A stretch of 56,418 nucleotides of DNA from a virus: positions 1 through 56,418 of IMG/VR virus record IMGVR_UViG_3300049595_000896, one strand, 5' to 3'. Shown here piece after piece: positions 6,991-14,215 of this stretch. The notes below the pieces were generated by a model. The model did no database searches. It was not told the DNA's origin and saw nothing but the letters and a program-made list of their open reading frames with translations. Every line of letters begins with the position of its first letter. Within the stretch, counting starts at the first letter, position 1. A program made the translations under genes and the position numbers.

Positions 6991-7249
6991 AGTTACGCTT
7001 GCGTACAGGATGTGGGCTGTAACGGACAATGACTGCCGGCTGTCTCTGCTGGACCCGCCTGCTTATAGCTGGGCCGCTGGTATCGTGGGCTTTATACAGG
7101 CTATCCTTTACGTAGAAAAGAAACCGGCCCGCACCGGAGGGCTATGCCAGTGCTGCAAGCGAGCCAGTCAGCATACGCAGTATGCGCTGGCCATGTACGC
7201 CCGGGCTAGGTTCGGTCAGCGTGCACCGATCTACTCGGTCATGGCGTGA
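6902..7249 (+). CDS. Hypothetical protein with CxxC motif
   Basis: The product has 115 residues, with ATG 6902 preceded by GGGAG at 7 nt. It starts inside the DnaA-like gene and overlaps it by 89 nt in a different frame, which is long for this genome. It is basic, with a helical N-terminus, a small hydrophobic centre (SWAAGIVGFIQAILYV) and a CQCC cluster near residue 84. No family is recognised. If the overlap seems excessive, a later start is possible, but the ribosome site supports this one. Confidence 0.6.
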   Translation: MDYRVKNRLADKLMRALIALMHHRTNPKARVTLAYRMWAVTDNDCRLSLLDPPAYSWAAGIVGFIQAILYVEKKPARTGGLCQCCKRASQHTQYALAMYARARFGQRAPIYSVMA

Positions 7250-7264
7250 GGAAGGCGATAGATA

Positions 7265-9133
7265 ATGGACATAGTTACCATAGACTTCGAGACCTACTAC
7301 GACAAGACATATAGTTTATCGAAGATGACGACGGAGAGTTATATCCGTGACCCTCGGTTCGAGATCATCGGGGTTGGGGTTAAGATAAACAACTACGCCA
7401 CAGACTGGTATAGCGGGGAGAACTTCGGGCGCGTACTCACTGGGCTTGACTACTCCGACAAGGCCATACTCGCACACAACGCTGCGTTCGACGGGGCTAT
7501 TCTGTCGTGGAAGTTTGGAATAAAACCAAAGCTCTGGCTGGATACTCTGTCCATGGCCCGGGCTAAGGTCGGACTTATCCAGAGCATATCGCTGGCGAAC
7601 CTCGTCAATGCGTTCGGGTTAGGGGCCAAGGGTGTGGAGGTTGTGAACGCACTGGGTAAACGCCGCGCTGAGTTTACACCCAACGAACTGTCCAAGTATG
7701 GCGATTACTGCATCAACGACGTCGAGCTTACGTACAAGCTGTTCAAGGTACTGGCCAAGGACTACCCCGCCAGTGAACTCGCCGCCATCGACGCAGCCCT
7801 AAGGCTATACACTGAGCCGGTCATTGAACTGGACAGGGAGAGGCTGGCCACGCACCTCAGCACGGTTAGGGACCACAAGGCTAACCTCCTGTCGATGCTC
7901 GCAGAACAGGGCGTTACGCAGGAAGATCTCATGTCTAACCAGAAGCTGGCGCACCTGCTGCTGGATCTGGGCGTCGAGCCGCCGACCAAGGTCAGCCCCA
8001 CTACAAACGAGAACACGTTCGCCTTCAGCAAGACAGACCTAGAGTTTACTGACTTGCTCAACCATGAGAACCTGACTGTGCAGAACGTCGTGGCTGCAAG
8101 GCTTGGCGTTAAGAGCACGCTCGACGAGACCAGAACCGAAGCGCTGCTCGGGGTGCAGGAGCGTGGCCCCCTGCCTGTTATGCTGCACTACTATGGCGCA
8201 CACACAGGGCGGTTCTCTGGTGGCGACAAGCTGAACATGCAGAACCTGCCACGTAAGGGTGCTATCAGGCGGGCTATGCGTGCACCGGAGGGACATGTCT
8301 TTGGTGTGGTGGACAGCTCACAGATAGAAGCGCGGGTGCTGGCATGGCTGGCCAGTGAGGACGCCATCGTCGATGCGTTCCGTAACAAGCGGGATGTGTA
8401 CAGCGAGTTCGCGTCTAAACTTTACGACCGACCAATCACCAAGGCGGACGAGACGGAGAGGTTCCTAGGCAAGGTCTGCATCCTTGGTCTGGGGTACGGG
8501 CTCGGATGGGTCAAGCTGCAACTTATCCTTGCGTCTGGGGCGATGGGCAAGAAGATCAACCTGTCCAAAGAACAGTGCCAGCGCATTGTAAATAAGTACC
8601 GTGAGACTAACCACCGTATCGCAGGGCTATGGTGGCAGGCGGGGAAAGCACTGGAGATGTTGGATCGTAACCAGTCCTTCGTGCTCGCCAATAAATTTGT
8701 TTGCGAAGATAAATCTATACGCTTGCCGAACGGCATGTCTTTACAATACCCTCTGCTGCGCCACACCAAGAACGGGTTTGGCTACTGCGCTATGCCCAAC
8801 GCATTCAAGGCAATCATGAATGCAAGGCTGGCCGGCGAAGACATGGACGACCAACCGTGGAAGTACATCTACGGAGGGAAGGTCATTGAGAACCTTGTGC
8901 AGGCGCTGGCTACCATAATCATCAAGGAACAATGGATACGCATCAACGCCAGCAAAAAGTACAAGGTTGTCATGCAGGTGCACGACGAACTCGTTGCGAT
9001 TATACCAGAGAAGGAAGCAAAAGAAGGACTTGCATATATGATGGATATTATGTCAACGCCCCCTGCATGGGCGGCGGATCTGCCTGTAGCGTGTGAAGGT
9101 GCAACTGCTAAGTATTATGGAGACGCTAAGTGA
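7265..9133 (+). CDS. Family A DNA polymerase with 3'-5' exonuclease
   Basis: The product has 622 residues and synthesises phage DNA. The N-terminal exonuclease has DFETYYD (D7, E9), HNAAFD and YCINDVELTYK motifs. In the polymerase, motif A is DSSQIEAR (D350), motif B is RFLGKVCILGLGYG (R399, K403) and motif C is HDE (573-575). The residue at the position of E. coli Pol I Phe762 is Leu407. In viral family A polymerases this position is Phe, Tyr or Leu, and Leu has been linked in the literature to slower or more temperate replication styles. There is no 5'-3' nuclease domain. The GTGA overlap with the next gene suggests coupling. Confidence 0.97.
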   Translation: MDIVTIDFETYYDKTYSLSKMTTESYIRDPRFEIIGVGVKINNYATDWYSGENFGRVLTGLDYSDKAILAHNAAFDGAILSWKFGIKPKLWLDTLSMARAKVGLIQSISLANLVNAFGLGAKGVEVVNALGKRRAEFTPNELSKYGDYCINDVELTYKLFKVLAKDYPASELAAIDAALRLYTEPVIELDRERLATHLSTVRDHKANLLSMLAEQGVTQEDLMSNQKLAHLLLDLGVEPPTKVSPTTNENTFAFSKTDLEFTDLLNHENLTVQNVVAARLGVKSTLDETRTEALLGVQERGPLPVMLHYYGAHTGRFSGGDKLNMQNLPRKGAIRRAMRAPEGHVFGVVDSSQIEARVLAWLASEDAIVDAFRNKRDVYSEFASKLYDRPITKADETERFLGKVCILGLGYGLGWVKLQLILASGAMGKKINLSKEQCQRIVNKYRETNHRIAGLWWQAGKALEMLDRNQSFVLANKFVCEDKSIRLPNGMSLQYPLLRHTKNGFGYCAMPNAFKAIMNARLAGEDMDDQPWKYIYGGKVIENLVQALATIIIKEQWIRINASKKYKVVMQVHDELVAIIPEKEAKEGLAYMMDIMSTPPAWAADLPVACEGATAKYYGDAK

Positions 9134-9384
9134 CAGACGAAGAAGTAGATAATGTTATCAACGTAGACTTTGATCGGCGCTCTCAGGTTAAAGAAGTTCT
9201 CACTAGCGCATACGCATACGTGTCCGAAGCAAAAAGCATAGGGGACGTGGTGCTCGTGGTTACTACAGGGGATTCAGTCGCGTTGTTTTCTACAAAGATA
9301 AAGTACCCTGAAGTCTTTGCATACCTGATGGAATTTCTCAAAGATAAGATACTGGAAGAGGGGATCTTCGATGACTACAACTAG
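9130..9384 (+). CDS. Small acidic hypothetical protein
   Basis: The product has 84 residues. The start GTG (9130) overlaps the polymerase stop as GTGA, so translation probably depends on the polymerase. It is acidic (EEVDNVINVDFD; C-terminal LEEGIFDDYN) with a strand-rich centre (DVVLVVTTGDSVALF). No family is recognised. Confidence 0.65.
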   Translation: MTDEEVDNVINVDFDRRSQVKEVLTSAYAYVSEAKSIGDVVLVVTTGDSVALFSTKIKYPEVFAYLMEFLKDKILEEGIFDDYN

Positions 9385-9589
9385 AGATAAACTCGAACTC
9401 GAAGCTGACAAAGCATGGGAAGAGTGGGAGATAGCGGAACGCTGGTGGCTTGAGTCAGGAGGTATATATACAGCATCCGTTGCAGAAGAAAACGCTTGGA
9501 ACAATTATCTCCGGGCGGTCAACAAGTTGAACACTTTCATAGGGGAGCAGAACGCCAAGCACCAAGTGCGTATAACAGAGAACGGATGA
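9371..9589 (+). CDS. Small helical hypothetical protein
   Basis: The product has 72 residues, with ATG 9371 inside the end of the previous gene (14-nt overlap). It is rich in Glu, Lys and Trp (DKAWEEWEIAERWW) and predicted mainly alpha-helical, possibly a small coiled coil. No family is recognised; position suggests co-expression with the replication genes. Confidence 0.6.
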   Translation: MTTTRDKLELEADKAWEEWEIAERWWLESGGIYTASVAEENAWNNYLRAVNKLNTFIGEQNAKHQVRITENG

Positions 9590-9592
9590 GCT

Positions 9593-10258
9593 ATGACCAC
9601 ACTCGAAACACTGGCGCATTCGTATTCATCCCTCAAGCTTTTTGATAACTGCCCTAAAAGATACTACCACGAACGAATATCCCGGGAGGTAAGACAAGAG
9701 ACCGGGGAGGCGCAACTGCACGGCGAGCGCGTGCATAAAGCCTTGGAAAAGAAACTACTTAAAGAGGAGGAACTGCCACCAGATCTGGATAAATTCACGA
9801 CTGTATGCGATAAACTCATTAACTCTAGCGGAGAACTTCTACCAGAGAACAAACTTGCATTGAATAAAAATTTCTTGCCCACATCTTGGATGGGCGACGA
9901 CACGTGGCTTCGATGTCAGATCGATGTATTAGTTGTTGACAATTCGAAAGCTACCGTACTAGACTGGAAGACTGGCAAAAGACGACCCGACCCTTTTCAA
10001 CTTCTAGTAGCAGCCGTAATGGTGTTCGCTCACTGGGAGAATATAGAAAACATAGACGCCGGGTTTTTCTGGTTGCCAGATAAGAAGATCGATCCGTATA
10101 ACTACAAGCGGAGCGAGTACGAACAACTAGTTAGAACTATTAAACTTAAAACCAACAGAGTGGAAGAAGCATTCGTGCATGATGTATGGCCCGCAAAACC
10201 AAGTGGGCTCTGTAAATCCTGCCCGTGCAGATCTTTCTGCCTGTATGCAAGGAAATAA
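9593..10258 (+). CDS. PD-(D/E)XK nuclease, Cas4/RecB-like, with Fe-S cluster
   Basis: The product has 221 residues. The RecB-family nuclease core is visible: a GE..H segment (GERVHKALEKK), D111 in QIDVL, and D124-W-K126 (DWKTGK). One N-terminal cysteine (C20, in FDNCPKRYY) and a C-terminal group (C207, C210, C216, plus C212) fit the four-cysteine iron-sulfur clasp of Cas4/AddB proteins. These enzymes degrade DNA ends or act in recombination. It sits among polymerase, helicase and other nuclease genes, so a recombination or DNA-processing role is likely. There is no CRISPR context here. Confidence 0.9.
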   Translation: MTTLETLAHSYSSLKLFDNCPKRYYHERISREVRQETGEAQLHGERVHKALEKKLLKEEELPPDLDKFTTVCDKLINSSGELLPENKLALNKNFLPTSWMGDDTWLRCQIDVLVVDNSKATVLDWKTGKRRPDPFQLLVAAVMVFAHWENIENIDAGFFWLPDKKIDPYNYKRSEYEQLVRTIKLKTNRVEEAFVHDVWPAKPSGLCKSCPCRSFCLYARK

Positions 10259-10260
10259 AA

Positions 10261-10608
10261 ATGGATATCGAGACACTATACTCAGAACTTAAAATGGCTA
10301 CGAACGAACTTAAATTCGCTCAGCTTCAACGGGAAAGCTTAGATAAACAAGTACACGCAGCCGAAAAGAAAGTGCGGGATCTTGTCAACCAGCTGGCCAA
10401 AGCATCAGGAGTAACTGCGGGGAACAACTCCAAGGTAGCCCGCGCTTCCTACAGTGCAGCTGACGACGAGACGCTCAAGCAAATGTGGGAAGCTAACAAA
10501 ACCGCTCGGGAGATAGCTCTCGCACTGGGCAAAAAGTCGTCTAGTGTAAACTCCCGTATCGCCAGACTTGGACTGAGCCGCAGACCCCGGTCTAAGGAAC
10601 AGGCATGA
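10261..10608 (+). CDS. Coiled-coil protein with GcrA/Myb-like HTH
   Basis: The product has 115 residues. ATG 10261 is chosen: AGGAAA precedes it, and an upstream extension would lie inside the nuclease gene. Residues about 1-50 form a charged coiled coil. Residues about 68-110 (DDETLKQMWEANKTAREIALALGK, then SSVNSRIARLGLS) look like the helix-turn-helix of GcrA/SANT-type DNA-binding domains. It could regulate transcription or tether the neighbouring nucleases to DNA. The next gene overlaps it as ATGA. Confidence 0.7.
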   Translation: MDIETLYSELKMATNELKFAQLQRESLDKQVHAAEKKVRDLVNQLAKASGVTAGNNSKVARASYSAADDETLKQMWEANKTAREIALALGKKSSSVNSRIARLGLSRRPRSKEQA

Positions 10609-10937
10609 GCCGATCAACTCCCGAAAACCGCGTAAAGAAGCTACTGGATACAATGCTCAAGACTGAGCGCGTCTGGTTCTTCGCGCCGCAAGCGGGTCCG
10701 TACGGGCATGCTGGCATACCTGACAGGGTTGCGTGTGTTTTCGGGAGGTTTGTCGGGATAGAATGTAAAGCGGACAAGAGCAAGAAGCCGACCGCCTTAC
10801 AGGAACTCTGCGCTAAACGCATACACGACGCAGGCGGCGCATGGTTCCTAGTCTATGATGAAGAGACCATAGAAAAAGTGCGGGAGTTTATCCATGATTG
10901 TCGTCGAGCCAGCCAAAGCGTTAGCTCTGAAACTTAA
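10605..10937 (+). CDS. VRR-NUC domain nuclease
   Basis: The product has 110 residues. The whole protein is a single VRR-NUC domain: GIPDRVACVFGRFVGIECKA gives the D40...E53-x-K55 catalytic set, followed by PTALQELC and a GA(W) segment. Stand-alone VRR-NUC proteins are common in phages and are thought to act on branched or structured DNA. It begins by ATGA overlap with the HTH gene and overlaps the helicase start by 44 nt, so the three are a tight unit. Confidence 0.9.
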   Translation: MSRSTPENRVKKLLDTMLKTERVWFFAPQAGPYGHAGIPDRVACVFGRFVGIECKADKSKKPTALQELCAKRIHDAGGAWFLVYDEETIEKVREFIHDCRRASQSVSSET

Positions 10938-12447
10938 CAACCCGGGACGAGTATTATCTACCATACCAACAGCAAGACTGCTGCATAAAGACGGGATAGA
11001 CCTGACGATTGTCCCGCATAAACTTGATGAAGTCAAAGTACTAAGAAACCTAGGCATCAGAGCCCCATCCCCAATACTTTACTACTACAACTGGCCCGGG
11101 CGCTTCAAACCCTACGAACACCAGCGCAAGACTGCTGAGTTCCTGACCCTGCATAAGCGTGCGCTTGTGCTCAACGAGATTGGCACAGGCAAATCTATCA
11201 GCGCACTGTGGGCTGCTGACTACCTGATGACACGCAACGAGATCCGTAAGGTTCTTATTGTGTCTCCCTTGTCCACACTTGAGCGGGTGTGGGGTGATGC
11301 TATCTTTACCGAACTTGTTCACCGTAAAGCGGTGACGTTGCACGGCACTTCCGAGCGCCGCATGAAGCTGCTCAAAGCTGACGCAGACTTCTACATCGTC
11401 AACCATGATGGGTTCCAGATCATAGCCGATGCTGCGCATGGTATGTTTGATCTTGTCATTGTCGACGAGGCCGCAGTGCTGCGTAACCCGGGGACCAAGA
11501 AGTTCAAGGCGTTCAGGCGGTGGCTGCAGGAGAACCCACAGACGTGGGCGTGGCTCATGACGGGGACGCCTACACCCAACGAACCTACTGATGCATGGGC
11601 GCTGGCCCGCCTGATCGACAGCCCTATGTGTAACATGCCTTACACAGCATTCAGAGAGAAGGTTATGCAGAGGGTGGGTCCATACCGCATGGTCCCTCGC
11701 CCCGAAGCTACCGAGATTGCAAGCCAGATGTTGCAGCCAAGCGTGCGGTTCACCCGTGACGAGTGCTTCGACCTGCCCGAAACAGTTATACAAACTCGTA
11801 AAGTTAGCTTGACGAGCGAGCAGGAGAAGCACTATAAGAGCATGATGAAGACGCTGATGGCAGACTTGGCAGGAGGGCAGATCACTGCTGCGAACGACGC
11901 AGTCAAGGCGTTGAAACTAATACAGATATGTTGTGGCGTAGCCTACGGAGAAGACGGCAAGCACATCCATCTGGACTGTGCGCCTAGGGTCAACGCAGTC
12001 AAGGAGTTGATCGAAGAGGTCGGGGATAAAGTCATTATCTTTGTGCCCTTAACAGGCACGTTACGTATGTTAGAGGAGGAACTCGGCAAGCACTATACTG
12101 TGGGCGTGGTCAATGGGGAGGTGCCAAGTTCCAAGCGGGACGTGATCTTCCATAACTTCCAGAACCACAAGGACCCACACATACTTATCGCCCACCCCGC
12201 CACCATGGCGCACGGGCTGACACTGACTGCGGCGCGGACCATCATCTGGTATGGGCCGATCAACAGCAACGAGACTTATGTCCAAGCATGCGGGAGGATC
12301 GAACGTATAGGCAAGAAGTATACATCCAACATCATACACATAGAGGCCACAGAACTAGAACACCGGATGTACGAAAGACTTAAGAACAAGCAGAGCGTGC
12401 AGGGTGTCCTACTGGATCTCATACAGCAACAAAGGGGTGCGATATGA
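10894..12447 (+). CDS. SNF2-family DNA helicase/translocase
   Basis: The product has 517 residues. Superfamily 2 motifs in order: YEHQ, motif I NEIGTGKS (K100), motif Ia region IVSPLSTLERVW, motif II DEAA (D191, E192), motif III MTGTP, and motif VI QACGRIERIGK (Q464, R468, R471). The length is normal for compact phage SNF2-like helicases. Together with the VRR-NUC and Cas4-like nucleases it suggests a recombination or fork-remodelling module. It overlaps the VRR-NUC gene by 44 nt and the next gene by ATGA. Confidence 0.95.
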   Translation: MIVVEPAKALALKLNNPGRVLSTIPTARLLHKDGIDLTIVPHKLDEVKVLRNLGIRAPSPILYYYNWPGRFKPYEHQRKTAEFLTLHKRALVLNEIGTGKSISALWAADYLMTRNEIRKVLIVSPLSTLERVWGDAIFTELVHRKAVTLHGTSERRMKLLKADADFYIVNHDGFQIIADAAHGMFDLVIVDEAAVLRNPGTKKFKAFRRWLQENPQTWAWLMTGTPTPNEPTDAWALARLIDSPMCNMPYTAFREKVMQRVGPYRMVPRPEATEIASQMLQPSVRFTRDECFDLPETVIQTRKVSLTSEQEKHYKSMMKTLMADLAGGQITAANDAVKALKLIQICCGVAYGEDGKHIHLDCAPRVNAVKELIEEVGDKVIIFVPLTGTLRMLEEELGKHYTVGVVNGEVPSSKRDVIFHNFQNHKDPHILIAHPATMAHGLTLTAARTIIWYGPINSNETYVQACGRIERIGKKYTSNIIHIEATELEHRMYERLKNKQSVQGVLLDLIQQQRGAI

Positions 12448-12839
12448 CATTGACAGTTGATGGCGTCATTGAGGGGTACCTCAAACTGCGCGCCAAGAAG
12501 CAGGCCATAGAGGCCGAAACAAAAGAAAGACTATCTGTTATAGAAGCTAACATGGATAAACTTGAAGCATGGCTGAAACTTAAGGCGGAAGAGACAGGAG
12601 TAACCAGCTTCAAGACAGACAACGGCACAGCTTTCCTGACCACAGTCGACTTCGCCAACGTGGCAGACTGGGACGCCGTGCTTGCACATATCAAAACTAA
12701 CGGAGCCTACGACATGCTGGAGAAGCGTGTCAGCAAGATGGCAGTGCGTGCGTACATCGAGATGCACCGCGCCGTTCCTCCCGGAATTAACTACGGTACG
12801 AAACTAGAAGTAAGCGTCCGCAAACCTGCGGCATCATGA
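12444..12839 (+). CDS. Conserved phage coiled-coil protein of the recombination block
   Basis: The product has 131 residues, starting by ATGA overlap after AAAGGGG. An N-terminal coiled coil (about 1-50) is followed by a small mixed domain with ETGVTSFKTDNGTAF and LEKRVSKMAVRAYIE segments, ending in a VPPGINY motif. Proteins of this pattern, loosely like phage Gp157-type proteins, are often found next to ssDNA-binding or recombination genes. Function is unknown. Confidence 0.65.
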   Translation: MTLTVDGVIEGYLKLRAKKQAIEAETKERLSVIEANMDKLEAWLKLKAEETGVTSFKTDNGTAFLTTVDFANVADWDAVLAHIKTNGAYDMLEKRVSKMAVRAYIEMHRAVPPGINYGTKLEVSVRKPAAS

Positions 12840-12853
12840 CAGAAAGGCATAAC

Positions 12854-13888
12854 ATGACCAATCTTATTCCGGCTAACGTCAACATCCCCGCCCATCTGGC
12901 CAACAGGATCGGCGCACCCTCATCCCTGAGCAAGGCGCTGAGCGGTGGCATCGGTGGCAGCACAGACATCATCCCCAAGATCAGTATCAAAGGCTCGCGG
13001 TTCCGCATTGTGGAAGGCAAGACCGAGACTGTACTGAACACGTTGACTCTTGATGTCATCATCGTGGGTGCTAACCCCCGCCTGTCCAAGACCTACTACG
13101 CTGCACAGTGGTCGCCTGAGAGCGAGCCTGCCTCGCCTGACTGCTGGTCCATGGACGGCATCCGTCCTCATCCTGACGCAGCTAACCCGCAGCATGACAT
13201 GTGTCAGGGCTGCCCCCAGAATGCATGGGGCTCGAAGGTGACTGCACAGGGCAAGGAGATCAAAGCCTGCTCTGACAAGAAGCGTCTCGCTGTGGTCGCA
13301 GCGGATGACCCCGGTGGTCCGGTCTACCTGCTGGAAGTTACACCGGCTGCGTTGCAGGGACTGGGCAAGTACCAGAAGGAACTGTCATCCCGTGGCATTC
13401 CTGTAGAGATCGTGCGTACAGTGGTTGGCTTTGATACGGACGCCAGTTTCCCCAAGCTTAACTTCAAGTTTGGCGGGTTCATCAACGAAGAAGCGCAGAA
13501 CCTGACTGCTCCTCTTCTGGATAGCGAGGAGGTAATGAATGTCACAGGACAAGCCGAAGGGTCAACGCATCAGGACGCAGGACTTCCCAGCCCGGCCCCG
13601 GTCCTTCCTGCTCCCCCGCCTCCGCCGCCCCCGCCTCCGCCGCCCGCACCCGCTCAAGCTAAGAGAGGATTTGCTTCTCAGGCCAGTGTGCTGGCTCCTC
13701 CTGCCAATCTTTCTGTGGTTCGCCCTAGTCCAGCTAGCACTGGCGATAGCGGCAATAGTGATGGTGGGGTTGGCGCTGCTGTAAAACGCGGGCGTCCGGC
13801 CAAGGTCGCGACCCCTGAGCCTCAGGCCAGTTCGTCTCTGGTTGATGATATCACATCTCTGCTGGCGGGGATGGCGAGCGATGACTAA
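12854..13888 (+). CDS. Putative ssDNA-binding protein with zinc-finger and acidic tail
   Basis: The product has 344 residues from ATG 12854, which has AAAGG at 6 nt; ATG 12836 overlaps the previous stop (ATGA) but has no ribosome site. The N-terminal region is strand-rich. Four cysteines (CWSMDG, CQGC, CSDKKR) could bind zinc. A run of prolines around residue 255 leads into a disordered region, and the protein ends DDITSLLAGMASDD, an acidic tip like that of SSB proteins. Position between helicase and primase genes supports an SSB role; homology alone does not prove it. The next gene overlaps by 8 nt. Confidence 0.6.
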   Translation: MTNLIPANVNIPAHLANRIGAPSSLSKALSGGIGGSTDIIPKISIKGSRFRIVEGKTETVLNTLTLDVIIVGANPRLSKTYYAAQWSPESEPASPDCWSMDGIRPHPDAANPQHDMCQGCPQNAWGSKVTAQGKEIKACSDKKRLAVVAADDPGGPVYLLEVTPAALQGLGKYQKELSSRGIPVEIVRTVVGFDTDASFPKLNFKFGGFINEEAQNLTAPLLDSEEVMNVTGQAEGSTHQDAGLPSPAPVLPAPPPPPPPPPPPAPAQAKRGFASQASVLAPPANLSVVRPSPASTGDSGNSDGGVGAAVKRGRPAKVATPEPQASSSLVDDITSLLAGMASDD

Positions 13889-14165
13889 GTTCGAGCACGC
13901 TCCTGTCGACTTCAATAAAGTAGAAAGCTTGCGCAGGCATATGCTTCTCAACACTTCGGATATGGCGAAGCTGCTGGGAGTAAGCCGGGTGACTTACTAC
14001 AACTGGGTCAGAGGGAAACCTGTCAGGAAAAACAATGTGATACAGGTGAAGAACACTCTTCGTGGTCTTCTCAATGTGATGACTACTCACAGCTGGCCAC
14101 AGCCACACGTGATAGCCATGGAGCCTAATCAAAGGCTCGAAAAGTTACTTGAGCTTCTTAAATAA
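13881..14165 (+). CDS. XRE/Cro-like helix-turn-helix regulator
   Basis: The product has 94 residues; ATG 13881 overlaps the previous stop by 8 nt. Residues about 25-45 (TSDMAKLLGVSRVTYYNWVRG) form a classic Cro/CI-type helix-turn-helix, followed by a helical tail. It is the only clear repressor-like protein in the genome. It may act on the palindrome at 1407-1427 or on the hairpin sequence directly downstream at 14177-14201; both are speculation. Confidence 0.8.
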   Translation: MTKFEHAPVDFNKVESLRRHMLLNTSDMAKLLGVSRVTYYNWVRGKPVRKNNVIQVKNTLRGLLNVMTTHSWPQPHVIAMEPNQRLEKLLELLK

Positions 14166-14176
14166 CTCAGCTTACT

Positions 14177-14201
14177 GTGCGAGGGGTAGCACCCCTCGCA
14201 C
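14177..14201 (+). promoter_or_regulatory. Perfect inverted repeat before the PrimPol-helicase gene
   Basis: GTGCGAGGGG (14177-14186), TAGCA, CCCCTCGCAC (14192-14201): ten perfect pairs with a 5-nt loop, directly before the AAAGGG ribosome site of the gene at 14216. No T-run follows, so it is not a classical terminator. It could be an operator for the upstream XRE-like protein or an RNA element controlling primase translation. Confidence 0.75.
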
Positions 14202-14215
14202 GAAAGGGCTCGCAA

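Noticed and set aside
11050-11832. 260-residue minus-strand open frame opposite the SNF2 helicase
   Set aside because: It is antisense to all helicase motifs and lies inside a tightly coupled plus-strand operon.
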